From Lewinella sp. IMCC34183 (GTDB lineage Bacteria; Bacteroidota; Bacteroidia; Chitinophagales; Saprospiraceae): a DNA stretch of 64,000 bases. Location of the stretch: positions 1,178,001 through 1,242,000 of the forward strand of contig NZ_QMEM01000001.1 of assembly GCF_003390915.1 (NCBI RefSeq), given 5' to 3'. Below, piece by piece: positions 26,008-35,344 of the stretch; the first letter of the stretch is position 1; each line of letters begins with the position of its first letter. The translations under genes were made by a program, and so were the position numbers. Below the pieces are notes generated by a model that was not told the DNA's origin, ran no database searches, and saw nothing but the letters and a program-made list of their open reading frames with translations.

Positions 26008-27327
26008 CTACTTAAACCGAATAGCCTTGACCGGATCGATCTTGGTCACCAGGTAAGAAGGCAGCACGAGGAACAGCAGGGTCACCAGGAAGGTACCCAC
26101 GTTGAGGCCCAGGATAGTCAGCCATTCCAGTTTGATGGGGGCAACGGCCAGGTAGTAGCTTTCCTCGTCGAGCTGCACGATGCCGTAGGTTTTCTGGAGC
26201 CAGGCGAGGCCGAGCCCGAGCACGTTGCCAAGAAGCAGGCCGACCACCACGATGAAGCCGGCGTAATACAGAAAGATTTGCCGAATACTCCAGTTGTCCT
26301 GTCCGAGGGCCTTCAGCGTACCGATCATGTTGGTGCGCTCGAGGATCAGGATAAGCAGGGCCGTCATCATGTTGATGATCGCTACCAGGACCACCAGGAT
26401 CAGGATGATGATCCCGTTGTAGTCCTGAATGTCCAGCCAGTTGAAGAGCTCGCGGAGCTTGTTGCGGATGCTGTCGGCGTAGAGGTTCTGCGGCAGCACG
26501 TCGTAGTGGATGTAGTCGGAAAAGGCATCGAGGTCATCGATGTCGTCGAGTACCACCTCGAAGCCGCCCACCTGGTCGTCCTGCCAGTTGAGGAGCCGGC
26601 GCAGTTGCTTTATATCGACAATGGCAAACTTGCTGTCGTACTCCTCAAGCCCCGTTTTATAGATCCCGCGTACGGAGAAGGCACGGGTCTTTTCCTCCCG
26701 CAGGCCGCTGAAGTACACGAAGTCGACGCGGTCCCCCACCCCGATACGGAGCCGCTTGGCGGTACTGTTGGAGATGAGGATACCGCGCGAGGTCGTATCC
26801 GGTACGATCTGCAATTCCTCCCCCTCGATCACGTACTGACCGAAATCTTCCCAAGCGAAGTCCTCGGCGATCCCCTTCAGGATCAACGGCTCGGTATCGG
26901 CCAGCCGCTCCCCTTCCTGAAAGGAGGAGATGATGCCCGGCAGAAGAATAAATTGCTGGATGTGACGCACGCCGCCCGTAGTGTGGAGCAGTTCCCCGTC
27001 GGAGGACAGCGGATCGCCGAAATTGCGGTACTCGATGGGGCCGAGGTCCTCCAGGCCGGGATAAAACTCCTGGTCGGTGCTCACGGGAAATTCCGAGGTG
27101 AGCATGATGTCGGTGGCCGCTTGCTCCTCCGTGATGTGAATATGGCCCCAGAAGCCGAAGATCTTCACCGATATTTCCGACTTGAACCCCGAGATCAGGG
27201 CGCTGGCCAGTACCATGACCGCCATGGAAATAGCCACGGCGGCTACGGCGATACCGATGATGGTCCGGCTGATCGATCGGCTGCCGCCCTTGGCGACGCC
27301 CCGGGCGAGAAAAAGGGGGAGATTCAT
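26008..27327 (-). CDS. LolC/E-like ABC transporter permease (FtsX fold)
   Basis: 439 residues from ATG 27327 (MNLPLFLARGVAKGGSRSISR). One N-terminal membrane helix (~25-50), a ~240-residue periplasmic MacB-PCD-like domain, and three C-terminal helices (NGIIILILVVLVAIINMMTALLI, IRQIFLYYAGFIVVVGLLLG, LTILGLNVGTFLVTLLFLVLP) give the four-helix LolC/LolE layout, with the FtsX signature ERTNMIGTLKALGQDNWSIRQIF. It likely extracts lipoproteins from the inner membrane with a LolD ATPase encoded elsewhere. Longer 5' extension lacks sense. Confidence 0.9.
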   Translation of the reverse strand: MNLPLFLARGVAKGGSRSISRTIIGIAVAAVAISMAVMVLASALISGFKSEISVKIFGFWGHIHITEEQAATDIMLTSEFPVSTDQEFYPGLEDLGPIEYRNFGDPLSSDGELLHTTGGVRHIQQFILLPGIISSFQEGERLADTEPLILKGIAEDFAWEDFGQYVIEGEELQIVPDTTSRGILISNSTAKRLRIGVGDRVDFVYFSGLREEKTRAFSVRGIYKTGLEEYDSKFAIVDIKQLRRLLNWQDDQVGGFEVVLDDIDDLDAFSDYIHYDVLPQNLYADSIRNKLRELFNWLDIQDYNGIIILILVVLVAIINMMTALLILILERTNMIGTLKALGQDNWSIRQIFLYYAGFIVVVGLLLGNVLGLGLAWLQKTYGIVQLDEESYYLAVAPIKLEWLTILGLNVGTFLVTLLFLVLPSYLVTKIDPVKAIRFK

Positions 27328-27421
27328 TGCGGCGCTAAAGATAATGCGCTTTGCGCAGGCCCCGGAACCGGTGGGGCGAACCGGCCGGTGCATGCACGGC
27401 ACCCGCGCACCGACGCCACCC

Positions 27422-27429
27422 TATATTTG
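27422..27429 (+). promoter_or_regulatory. -7 element TATATTTG of tyrS
   Basis: TATATTTG matches TAnnTTTG 30 bp before the tyrS ATG; no convincing -33 box. Confidence 0.5.
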
Positions 27430-27459
27430 CGGCCACTCACCAGGTAAAATCAACTATAT

Positions 27460-28785
27460 ATGGACTTCATCGCCGAACTCGAATGGCGGGGCATGCTACA
27501 CCAACTGACCCCCGGCATCCAGGAACACCTCAGCGAAGGTCCCCGGCGGGCCTATATCGGCTTCGACCCTACGGCTCCCTCGCTGACGATCGGCAACTAC
27601 GTGCAGGTGATGCTGCTGCTGCACTGGATGCGCGCCGGCCACGAAGCGGTCGTGCTCTTCGGCGGGGCCACCGGCCGCATCGGCGACCCCAGTTTCAAGG
27701 AGCAGGAACGCGACCTGAAGACCTACGAAGAACTCGACGGCAACCTGGCCCACCAGAAGCGGCAAATGGAGGGACTGCTGCAGCGCGGCGCGGACGCGGG
27801 TGCGGCGGATGGTTTGCGGGGCGGAGTTACCGTGGTTAACAACCTCGACTTCTACAGGGAAATGAACGTCCTGGACTTTTTACGCGACGTGGGCAAGACC
27901 CTTACGGTCAGCTACATGATGAGCAAGGACAGCGTAAAGAACCGCCTGGAAACCGGCATGTCCTTCACCGAATTCAGCTACCAGCTGCTGCAGGGCTACG
28001 ATTTTCAGAAGCTCTACGCCGAGCGCGACGTCACCGTGCAGATGGGCGGCTCCGACCAGTGGGGCAACATTACCAGCGGCACCGAATTCGTGCGCCGCAA
28101 CCTCGAGGGAAAGGCGTACGCCGTCACCACTCCCCTGCTGACCAAGGCCGACGGCAGCAAGTTTGGCAAGAGCGCCGAGGGCAATATCTGGCTCGACCCC
28201 GACCTTACCAGCCCCTACGATTTCTACCAGTTCTGGCTCCGCGCCGACGATGCCGACCTGGCCAAGTACCTCAAGTATTTCTCCCTGCGCGATAAGGAAG
28301 ACATCCTGGCCGACTGCGCCGTCGTCGAGGCACACCTCGGAGGCGAGGACCGCTACCGGGAAGTGACGGATATCCGTACCGCCCTCGCCGCCGAGCTGAC
28401 GGAGCGCATTCACGGGGCCGAAGGCCTGAACACGGCCCTGCGGGTGACCCACCTGCTGTGGGGGCGCGGCGCCACGCCGGAGGACCTGCGCGGGCTCGAC
28501 ACGAAGGCCTTCACCGCCCTGAGCGGCAACATCCCGACCTTTGAACTACCGGCAGGATTACTGCCCCTGCCCCTGCTCGACCTGCTGGCCGACCACAGTG
28601 AGGTGACCAGCAGCAAAAGCGAGGCCCGCCGCGCCGTACAGGGTAACGCCATCGCGGTCAACAAGGAAAAGGTCGCCGACCCCGACGCCACCATCACCGC
28701 CGCCGACCTGTTGCACGGCCGCTATATCCTGGTAGAAAACGGCAAGAAGAAGCGGTACCTGTTCTCGGTGACGCAACCCGCCTAG
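27460..28785 (+). CDS. tyrS: Tyrosyl-tRNA synthetase
   Basis: 441 residues. Class I Rossmann core with YIGFDPTAPSLTIGN, where TIGN replaces the HIGH-type motif, GGATGRIGDPSFK, QMGGSDQWGNITSGTE, and the KMSKS-type loop KFGKSAEGNIWLD. The C-terminal ~65 residues form an S4 RNA-binding domain (SEARRAVQGNAIAVNKEKV). It charges tRNA-Tyr in the cytoplasm. Length is normal. Flanked by a -7 promoter and a hairpin terminator, so monocistronic. Confidence 0.97.
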   Translation: MDFIAELEWRGMLHQLTPGIQEHLSEGPRRAYIGFDPTAPSLTIGNYVQVMLLLHWMRAGHEAVVLFGGATGRIGDPSFKEQERDLKTYEELDGNLAHQKRQMEGLLQRGADAGAADGLRGGVTVVNNLDFYREMNVLDFLRDVGKTLTVSYMMSKDSVKNRLETGMSFTEFSYQLLQGYDFQKLYAERDVTVQMGGSDQWGNITSGTEFVRRNLEGKAYAVTTPLLTKADGSKFGKSAEGNIWLDPDLTSPYDFYQFWLRADDADLAKYLKYFSLRDKEDILADCAVVEAHLGGEDRYREVTDIRTALAAELTERIHGAEGLNTALRVTHLLWGRGATPEDLRGLDTKAFTALSGNIPTFELPAGLLPLPLLDLLADHSEVTSSKSEARRAVQGNAIAVNKEKVADPDATITAADLLHGRYILVENGKKKRYLFSVTQPA

Positions 28786-28824
28786 GTACCCACCCACGGG
28801 CTGCAGCGCGGCGGGAAACGCGGG

Positions 28825-28850
28825 GCGGGGGACCGCTTCCCCGCTTTTCT
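28825..28850 (+). terminator. tyrS terminator
   Basis: Stem GCGGGG/CCCCGC (28825-28830, 28839-28844) followed by TTTTCTT. Confidence 0.75.
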
Positions 28851-29068
28851 TGAGAAAACTTCGCGGGAGAATTTACTACGTCGCGATGGATACGCCGGCG
28901 CTATTTCACCGTTGGCGAACAATACTTTATGCCGAATAAACAGGGACCATTATAATTATAATCGCTATAACCTGATTTATTATGCAATATATTTTTCATA
29001 GCGATGATCTTCGTCCAAGCGACGGCCCCGCCGGGGGGAACCGTTAAATTTTAACGTTTGGCAATAAT
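28851..29068. other. AT-rich non-coding spacer
   Basis: About 350 bp separate tyrS from the next gene. After the terminator the sequence becomes unusually AT-rich for this genome (28920-29050, e.g. repeated ATAATTATAATC-like stretches). No open frame or RNA family was seen. It likely holds the regulatory region of the large T9SS cargo gene. Confidence 0.5.
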
Positions 29069-29099
29069 CTTGCCAAACCAATCGAACAATGTAGCTTTG
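29069..29099 (+). promoter_or_regulatory. Promoter CTTG-N19-TAGCTTTG of the first T9SS cargo gene
   Basis: CTTG at 29069-29072 and TAGCTTTG at 29092-29099 are spaced 19 bp, an excellent match to the Bacteroidota housekeeping promoter. Start of transcription near 29104, 33 nt before the ATG. Confidence 0.7.
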
Positions 29100-29136
29100 C
29101 GGGGTAAGCGACTAGACCCCCCAACCTGAAAGTCAT

Positions 29137-31953
29137 ATGTTTTGGACTATTACGTCTAGTTCCCCGGGGCGGGCCTGGCTGTCCGTGCCCCTCATGTTCG
29201 TCTTACTGTTTTGCGGGTTCGCGGCGCCCGTCACCGCCGCGCCCCGTGCCGCCAGCGGAGCGATCGTCCGAATTGAGAACATGACAAAGGTGCCTGGCAC
29301 CAATCGCGGCTTTCCCGCCGACGACTGGTTTGCTTTCCACCGCAGCGACCGCAGCCTCAACTCCAAGGGGCAGATTGTTAAATTCACCGAATCCCAGCGA
29401 ATGCGGATTCACAACGACGGGACGGGTACCCTGGTGATTACGAAGCTGACCACCACCGGCACCGAAAACTTCACCATTACCGGCGTCAGTATCGGTTCCG
29501 GCGGCCTGTCGGTGGCGGCCAAGTCTTACGTTGACGTTACCGTGAATTTCGTGACCACCGGTGTTACGGCCCGCACCCTCCACACGGAGAAGCTGGTATT
29601 GACCAGCAACGCGGACAATGCAAACTCGGTCAACGTCACGTTCCGTGGGGGCTTCATGCGCGGCCTGGAAGGAGGTAGCGAAATCAACGCCCAGCAGATA
29701 CTCGAAACGTTCGGGTTCGGGACGATGATGGGCCTCGATGCCAACGGCAACGTGCAGACGCGCCCCAGCTCCGACTACCCCTCCGACAGCCGGGTCAATT
29801 CGGGCCGCGAAGGTGACCTTGTGCTCTCCAAACTGTTCGTACAGGCAGACCCTACCAAGGACATGCAAATTTTCCAGCTGGCGGCGTTCCACTCCCCCGG
29901 CGGCGTTAGAGTTGCACTACGCAGCGACGACCTGGCCCGGATCCCGGCCGGGGCAACGTTCAGCCACGACAGGCTATGGCACCAGACTATCCTGCCGCGC
30001 CTGGACGGCAACGTCAGTAAACTCGCGGGAGTAAGCGCCCCGAAGCTCGGCGAACCCGTTCAGATCATCGTTGGCGGATATTCGACCAAGGGCGGTGGCT
30101 ACCTCGGGGGCGTCAGCCCCGACCTGCTCGGAGTACGGACCTACCGCGCCATCGACAATCGGGGGCGAAATATTCCGAATGAGTACATCATACTGATGGA
30201 CTACATCAACACGGGCTGCGGAGCCGGATCCAGCAACTGCGACTGGAACGACAACGTGCTCTATATCACCAACGTACGGCCCCTGGCCGTTCCTACTTCC
30301 AAGCCGATTGGCGATATTTCGGTCGCGGATAATGTCACCAAGGTCTACCCGGTCGATGCTTTTTTTGACCGGGGGTATGCAGGTAATAAGCTTACCTACT
30401 CGGCCCGTCTGGCCGGTGGCGCTAACCTGCCGTCCTGGATTTCTATCGACGCCGCTACCGGAAGCCTCCGCATCGTTGCCCCCGACGCCGCCGCCGGGCG
30501 TTCGTACACCATCGCGGTGACGGCTACCGACTACAACAACCTGAAGACCACCTCAAGCTTTACGCTGACCGTCGAAAGTTCCGACGCAACCGATCCGACG
30601 GACCCGGAGCCGGAGCCCGAGCCCGAGCCCGAGCCCGAGCCGGAACCCACCGATCCTCCTTCTCCCACCGGACAGGACTTCTGGCTGGAGGCCGAATGCG
30701 CCCGCGTAGGCACGAACTGGCTCGAGGAAACGGATGCCGCCGCTTCCGGCGGTAGCTACGTCGTCGTGGAGGGAATTAACGCACTGCGCAATCCCCCTGC
30801 CGCCGATGCCGAGAACCTGGTACGCTTCGTCCTGAGTAACAGCAAGGCCGGGGAGTACCGCCTCTTTGCCCGTATCCGCGCGGCCGACGCCGGCGACGAC
30901 TCCTTCTGGGTGCGCGTCAACAACGGTGCCTGGTACCGGTGGTACACCGGTATCGAGCGGGGTACCAGCTTTTTCTGGAATGAGCTGCCGGGTACCCTGC
31001 TGCCCCTGAAGGACGGCACCAATACGGTCGACTTCGCCTTTCGCGAAGACGGAGCGGAACTCGACAAGATCCTCGTCACCGGTCAGAACACCGTACCCAC
31101 CGGAACCGGGGTAGCCGCCACCAACTGCGAAGCGGTCGGCAGCGGAACTACCGATTTCTGGCTCGAAGCCGAATGCGGCAGCGCGGGCGGCCAATGGGAA
31201 ACGTTCGGAGCTTCCGACGCCTCGAACGACCAGTACGTGACGTTCACCGGCGACCGGCAAACGAAGGAACCCCTGGTGAACGACCCCGTCCAGCAAGTCA
31301 CCTACCAGGTGGAGATCAGCGAGCGTGGTAACTACCACCTTTTCCTGCGCCTCGATGCTCCCGATCCCGCCAGCAACTCGGTGTGGGTACGCATCGACGA
31401 CGGCAACTGGGCCCGGATGTGGGTCGACCTGAACGGCCGGCAGTTCCTCACGAATGCTTTTGAGTGGTTCAAGGTCAACAACGACGGTGTAGATCTCTCC
31501 TTCGCGCTCTCGGCCGGCAGCCACCTCATCCGGATCGCGAACCGCGAACCCGGTACGGCCATCGACAAGCTGTACCTGTCGCTGAACCGTACCCTCCCCG
31601 GCGGGGAAGGTGCCGCGGCCACCAACTGCAGCGGCAGCACGGCGCGGGCCCTGACGGCAGCCGCGCGGCCGGCATCCTCGGCGGTCACCCCGGTAACGGC
31701 GACCACGCTCTCGCTGTATCCCAACCCGACGCAGGGGGACCTCTCGTTCCTCCTCAATAGTGAATACAGCGGTACGGTACGCGTCCGGGTCTTCGACTTG
31801 GCCGGCCGTGCGGTTCGGCAGCTGTTGCTCGAGAAGAGCGTTGGAAGCTGGAACACCCAGGTAGACGTCCGCGAGTTGGCTCCCGGCACCTACCGCCTGG
31901 AAGTGATCGAAGGCGACAGTCGCATCGTGCGCCCGTTTGTCAAGCTCAGGTAG
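29137..31953 (+). CDS. Giant T9SS cargo protein with two CBM6/35-like 'LEAEC' modules
   Basis: 938 residues. A signal peptide region (to ~35), a beta-rich domain with a DUF11/ASH-like strand pattern (~40-175), a DUF4114-like domain (~195-390; GCGAGSSNCDWNDNVLYI), a putative Ig/cadherin-like He_PIG domain (~395-485; LPSWISIDAATGSLRI), a Glu-Pro repeat linker (491-504), two ~155-residue modules beginning DFWLEAEC and ending TNC, then a type A T9SS sorting domain (~860-938; LSLYPNPTQGDLSF...LAPGTYRLEVIEGD). The EAE opening resembles the calcium-site start of CBM6/35. Probable role: surface-bound or secreted glycan-binding/adhesive protein. No catalytic domain was recognised. Confidence 0.85.
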   Translation: MFWTITSSSPGRAWLSVPLMFVLLFCGFAAPVTAAPRAASGAIVRIENMTKVPGTNRGFPADDWFAFHRSDRSLNSKGQIVKFTESQRMRIHNDGTGTLVITKLTTTGTENFTITGVSIGSGGLSVAAKSYVDVTVNFVTTGVTARTLHTEKLVLTSNADNANSVNVTFRGGFMRGLEGGSEINAQQILETFGFGTMMGLDANGNVQTRPSSDYPSDSRVNSGREGDLVLSKLFVQADPTKDMQIFQLAAFHSPGGVRVALRSDDLARIPAGATFSHDRLWHQTILPRLDGNVSKLAGVSAPKLGEPVQIIVGGYSTKGGGYLGGVSPDLLGVRTYRAIDNRGRNIPNEYIILMDYINTGCGAGSSNCDWNDNVLYITNVRPLAVPTSKPIGDISVADNVTKVYPVDAFFDRGYAGNKLTYSARLAGGANLPSWISIDAATGSLRIVAPDAAAGRSYTIAVTATDYNNLKTTSSFTLTVESSDATDPTDPEPEPEPEPEPEPEPTDPPSPTGQDFWLEAECARVGTNWLEETDAAASGGSYVVVEGINALRNPPAADAENLVRFVLSNSKAGEYRLFARIRAADAGDDSFWVRVNNGAWYRWYTGIERGTSFFWNELPGTLLPLKDGTNTVDFAFREDGAELDKILVTGQNTVPTGTGVAATNCEAVGSGTTDFWLEAECGSAGGQWETFGASDASNDQYVTFTGDRQTKEPLVNDPVQQVTYQVEISERGNYHLFLRLDAPDPASNSVWVRIDDGNWARMWVDLNGRQFLTNAFEWFKVNNDGVDLSFALSAGSHLIRIANREPGTAIDKLYLSLNRTLPGGEGAAATNCSGSTARALTAAARPASSAVTPVTATTLSLYPNPTQGDLSFLLNSEYSGTVRVRVFDLAGRAVRQLLLEKSVGSWNTQVDVRELAPGTYRLEVIEGDSRIVRPFVKLR
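30607..30648 (+). repeat. 6-bp tandem repeat coding for a (Glu-Pro)7 linker
   Basis: Seven GAG/GAA-CCN units, nearly all GAGCCC, encode a rigid acidic linker between the Ig-like domain and the first LEAEC module. Prone to slippage in multiples of 6 bp, which would change linker length without a frameshift. Confidence 0.85.
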
Positions 31954-31977
31954 CTTCCGGACTATCCTTTCGCCACC

Positions 31978-32014
31978 GAACGGGGCCGCGTCTACGACGC
32001 GGCCCCGTTCTTTG
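31978..32014 (+). terminator. Terminator of the first T9SS cargo gene
   Basis: Perfect 13-bp GC-rich stem (31978-31990 with 31998-32010) and a 7-nt loop, followed by TTTG. Confidence 0.8.
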
Positions 32015-32258
32015 TTGGGGAGCTACCGGCCGGTGCCAAACCATTAACACATCTGAGAATGTCATGGAACTGTCAAGTTAAAATTCACCGCAGTGAATCT
32101 AAAACACGTTTGGTGTAGCTGAAACCCCTGTATATACAGCAATGCGCGGTGATCGGGGGATGCGGAGTCGCAATATCTGCCGCGGCGGATGTGGCCGGGT
32201 GATCCGGTGCGCGGAGGATTCGTGCCCTTGGCATCGGGTTTTGTACCTACCTAGCTAC

Positions 32259-32266
32259 TATCTTTG
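32259..32266 (+). promoter_or_regulatory. -7 element TATCTTTG of the second T9SS cargo gene
   Basis: Exact TAnnTTTG match. Predicted transcript start near 32271, so translation must begin downstream, supporting ATG 32307 over earlier in-frame ATGs. TTTG at 32240 is only 15 bp away. Confidence 0.55.
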
Positions 32267-32306
32267 GGGCGCTTTCACTACTGGAATAACAAAAAGGATT
32301 ATAAGG

Positions 32307-35264
32307 ATGGCATTAGTTGATTCACTGCGGACCCCCCGGGTTCGCCCTACCCGCTTTGGCGGAAACCTTCTTACCCTGCTCATTCTTCTTGCCGTAATAC
32401 TCACGAGTTCTTCTACGCTCACCGCTTTCGGAAAGACCAAGTACGGAATCGCCGCGCTGACGGTTTCCGCGGAACGCCAACACGTGTACGTGATCAACGG
32501 CTCCTTCGACCGGGCCGACCTCACCTTCTCCGCGACCCTGACCAACGGCAAAGCGCTTCCCAAATGGATCACCGTCGACGCCAAGACCGGCGCCTTCACC
32601 ATCAACGCCCCTTCAAACGCCCGGGGCAGCTTTCTGCAGATCAAGGTGACGGGAAAAGATCCGAAAGGAAAGGAAGATTCCGCCGAGTTTTCGCTGGCGG
32701 TCGATGACGTTAGCCTGGGATGTACCGTCGATGCCAACAACGACGGCCTGGCCCGGGTCCTGGACTGCGGCAAGAAGAAAACCAAGCTCCGTGGCTACGT
32801 TTCCACTAAGAACTACCGGTGGAGCGGACCCTACGGATTCACCTCAGACAAGAAAGAACCCTCGGTCACCGTACCGGGCGTGTACATTCTGTCCACCAAG
32901 GATTGCGCTCGGCAGCGGATCATCGAGGTACTTGCGAACGACGGCGGATGCAAAACAGTAGACAACAACAAGCTGCCCATTGCCCGCATCGACGCCGAAA
33001 GCTTCACCGGCACGGCCCCCTTTGCCGTTGACTTTGACGCCCTGTTTTCCGAGGATCCCGATGGTAAGATCATCGACTACGTCTGGACCTGGGATGACGT
33101 GACCGCGACCGGCCCGACGCCTTCGGTCACGTTTTCGGAAGGCAGCCACAAGATAATGCTTACGGTAACCGACAATACCGGAGCCAAATCCTCCGACTTC
33201 GTGACCATCGAGGTCAACGCCTCCGACTACGTTCGCTACGACGAGTACTGGCTGGAAGCCGAATGCGCCGAAGTCGGCAGCATGTGGCAAACGAACCCTT
33301 CGGTCACGGCCAGCGGCGACGGCTACGTGGTTTCCCGGCACAGCTCGATCGGTTCGGCCCCGGGCGAGGGTGGAGATGGCTATATCCGATTCACGCTTAA
33401 TAACGTTACCCAGGGAGAGTACAACCTCTTCGGACGCATCGACGCACGCGACGGACAGACGGATTCCTACTGGGTCCGCGTAAACAACCAGAAGTGGGTG
33501 GCCTGGACGGGTAACATCAACCGCAACAGCGGCTTCAACTGGAGCGAGTTCACGCAGGCGCCCCCCTACCTCCGCGAGGGAACCAATACCATTGATATCG
33601 CCCTGCGGGAATCGGGCACGCGGCTCGACAAGATCTACCTGACCCAGGGCAAAACCGTCCCGTCCGGAAATGGAGAGCCGGCTACTAACTGCTACGCTCC
33701 CGCCAACCTGCCCCCCGTAGCCCTGGCCCTGGCCTCCCCGATGTCGGGTTTCGCTCCCCTGGACGTGACCTTCGACGGAAGCCAGTCCTCCGACCCCGAC
33801 GGTGACATCACCAATTTCCAGTGGAAATGGGACGGCGGCGGTGCCACGGGATCGAAAGGGCGCACCACCCTGTCCGCAGGGACCTACAACGTTACCCTGA
33901 CCGTCATGGACGACGACGGCGCCAGCCACTCCAGCGAAGTCACCATTGAAGTGGAGGACCGGGCTGCCGCAAGCGGCGACGCGCTCTGGCTCGAGGCCGA
34001 ATGCGCCACCGTCGGCAGCAACTGGGTGACCAAACGTTCCAGCGCCGCCTCCGGGGGTTCGTACGTGGTCGCGCTCGGCCGCAACGCGCACAACAAGGCC
34101 CCCGCTGACGTACCGGCGAACCGGATCGGCTGGACGTTCAACGTGACCGAAAACGGCAATTACAACCTCTTCGCGCGGGTGGATGCCCCGACGGCCTCCG
34201 ACGACTCCTACTGGTTCCGGATCAACGGCGGCTCCTGGCAGAAGTGGAGCGAGGGAATCTCTACGGGCTCCGGCTTTACGTGGAACAAGTTCAAGAAATC
34301 CCTCAGCCTGAAAAAGGGCAATAACCTGCTGGAATTCGCCTACCGTGAAGACGGTACTATGCTCGACAAGCTGTACCTGACCACCACCAAAGTCACCCCT
34401 AAAGGCAAGGGCGGCACCGCCATCAACTGCGGCGCCAGCAACGTGCCCCAGAGCGATTACCTGGAGGCGGAGTGCGCCACGGCCGGCGCCTCCTGGCACG
34501 AGGGCCGCTCGTCCTCAGCGTCCAACGGTGCCTACCTCGAGCCCACCGGCACGGCGTCCATGACGCCACCGAGCTCGGGCAGCGAAATCATTCATTTCCA
34601 ATACACCGCCGGGACCGCCGGCGACTACTACCTGTACCTGCGCATGTATGCTCCCGATGCCGGCAGTAACTCCTTCTGGGTGAAGATCGACAACGGCAAG
34701 TGGATCGAATTCTGGTCCGACGAAAACGGCAGGAACATCATTACCAGCGGGTTCGAATGGGAAAAGGTCAACGACGATGGAGAAGTCGTTCTGGTATCCC
34801 TGAAGGCCGGCCGGCACGATATCTACATCGGCAACCGGGAAACCGGGACGCTGCTCGACAAGGTCCTGCTCTCCCAGTCCCCCATTGCCCCCACCGGCAA
34901 GGGCCCCTCGGTCGGCAGCTGTTCCCCCCAGTCCTCGACGTTCACCATGAACGGTGCCTCCACGCTGAAATCTTCCACGACGGAGGAGGAGACCCCGTCG
35001 GAGGTGGACATGGCCGAGGGCGTGACCCTCTTTCCCAACCCGGTCGTCACGACCCTGAACCTGTCGCTGAACGACGCATACAGCGGGCAGGTGGATATCA
35101 CCATCCTCGACGTGGCCGGCCGCGAACTGCAGCGACTGACCTTCGACAAGGCCGGCGAGCAGCTGAGTGCCGACTTCAACGTCGGTGACCTGCCCAGTGG
35201 CCTCTACCGCCTCCGCATCATCGAGGGCGACGAGCATAAGGTGCAAACCTTTGTCAAGCAGTAG
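32307..35264 (+). CDS. Giant T9SS cargo protein with PKD domains and three 'LEAEC' modules
   Basis: 985 residues from ATG 32307, preceded by AAGGA and downstream of the -7 box. The order is a signal peptide (LLTLLILLAVILTSSSTLTAFG), an Ig-like He_PIG domain (~45-125; LPKWITVDAKTGAFTI), a Cys-containing domain, PKD 1 (~222-305; DALFSEDPDGKIIDYVWTWD), LEAEC module 1 (~313-460), PKD 2 (~470-550; SQSSDPDGDITNFQWKWD), modules 2 (~561-707) and 3 (~718-870), and a type A T9SS domain (~905-985; VTLFPNPVVTTLNLSL...LPSGLYRLRIIEGD). Module 3 is closest to the last module of the preceding gene, so the two genes are paralogues. No enzyme domain; likely surface glycan binding or adhesion. Confidence 0.85.
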   Translation: MALVDSLRTPRVRPTRFGGNLLTLLILLAVILTSSSTLTAFGKTKYGIAALTVSAERQHVYVINGSFDRADLTFSATLTNGKALPKWITVDAKTGAFTINAPSNARGSFLQIKVTGKDPKGKEDSAEFSLAVDDVSLGCTVDANNDGLARVLDCGKKKTKLRGYVSTKNYRWSGPYGFTSDKKEPSVTVPGVYILSTKDCARQRIIEVLANDGGCKTVDNNKLPIARIDAESFTGTAPFAVDFDALFSEDPDGKIIDYVWTWDDVTATGPTPSVTFSEGSHKIMLTVTDNTGAKSSDFVTIEVNASDYVRYDEYWLEAECAEVGSMWQTNPSVTASGDGYVVSRHSSIGSAPGEGGDGYIRFTLNNVTQGEYNLFGRIDARDGQTDSYWVRVNNQKWVAWTGNINRNSGFNWSEFTQAPPYLREGTNTIDIALRESGTRLDKIYLTQGKTVPSGNGEPATNCYAPANLPPVALALASPMSGFAPLDVTFDGSQSSDPDGDITNFQWKWDGGGATGSKGRTTLSAGTYNVTLTVMDDDGASHSSEVTIEVEDRAAASGDALWLEAECATVGSNWVTKRSSAASGGSYVVALGRNAHNKAPADVPANRIGWTFNVTENGNYNLFARVDAPTASDDSYWFRINGGSWQKWSEGISTGSGFTWNKFKKSLSLKKGNNLLEFAYREDGTMLDKLYLTTTKVTPKGKGGTAINCGASNVPQSDYLEAECATAGASWHEGRSSSASNGAYLEPTGTASMTPPSSGSEIIHFQYTAGTAGDYYLYLRMYAPDAGSNSFWVKIDNGKWIEFWSDENGRNIITSGFEWEKVNDDGEVVLVSLKAGRHDIYIGNRETGTLLDKVLLSQSPIAPTGKGPSVGSCSPQSSTFTMNGASTLKSSTTEEETPSEVDMAEGVTLFPNPVVTTLNLSLNDAYSGQVDITILDVAGRELQRLTFDKAGEQLSADFNVGDLPSGLYRLRIIEGDEHKVQTFVKQ

Positions 35265-35283
35265 GGCTACGCCCACCGTGTCG

Positions 35284-35291
35284 TAGCTTTG
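35284..35291 (+). promoter_or_regulatory. -7 element TAGCTTTG of the gmhA-maf operon
   Basis: Exact TAnnTTTG match. The predicted start (~35296) coincides with the first base of the adjacent 14-bp hairpin. Confidence 0.55.
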
Positions 35292-35295
35292 TAGT

Positions 35296-35327
35296 CCGTA
35301 GGGCCAGGTAGTCACCTGGCCCTACGG
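35296..35327 (+). terminator. Perfect 14-bp hairpin: terminator of the cargo gene or 5' hairpin of gmhA mRNA
   Basis: 35296-35309 pairs without mismatch to 35314-35327 across a 4-nt AGTC loop, followed by CATTTTAAT. It is 31 bp after the cargo stop, so it is a good terminator, but it also lies downstream of the -7 box and would form the extreme 5' end of the gmhA transcript. Confidence 0.75.
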
Positions 35328-35344
35328 CATTTTAATCCCTGCCT

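Noticed and set aside
32142-32306. N-terminal extension of the second T9SS cargo protein
   Set aside because: It lies upstream of and across the -7 promoter box, has no signal peptide, and the ATG at 32307 gives a proper one.
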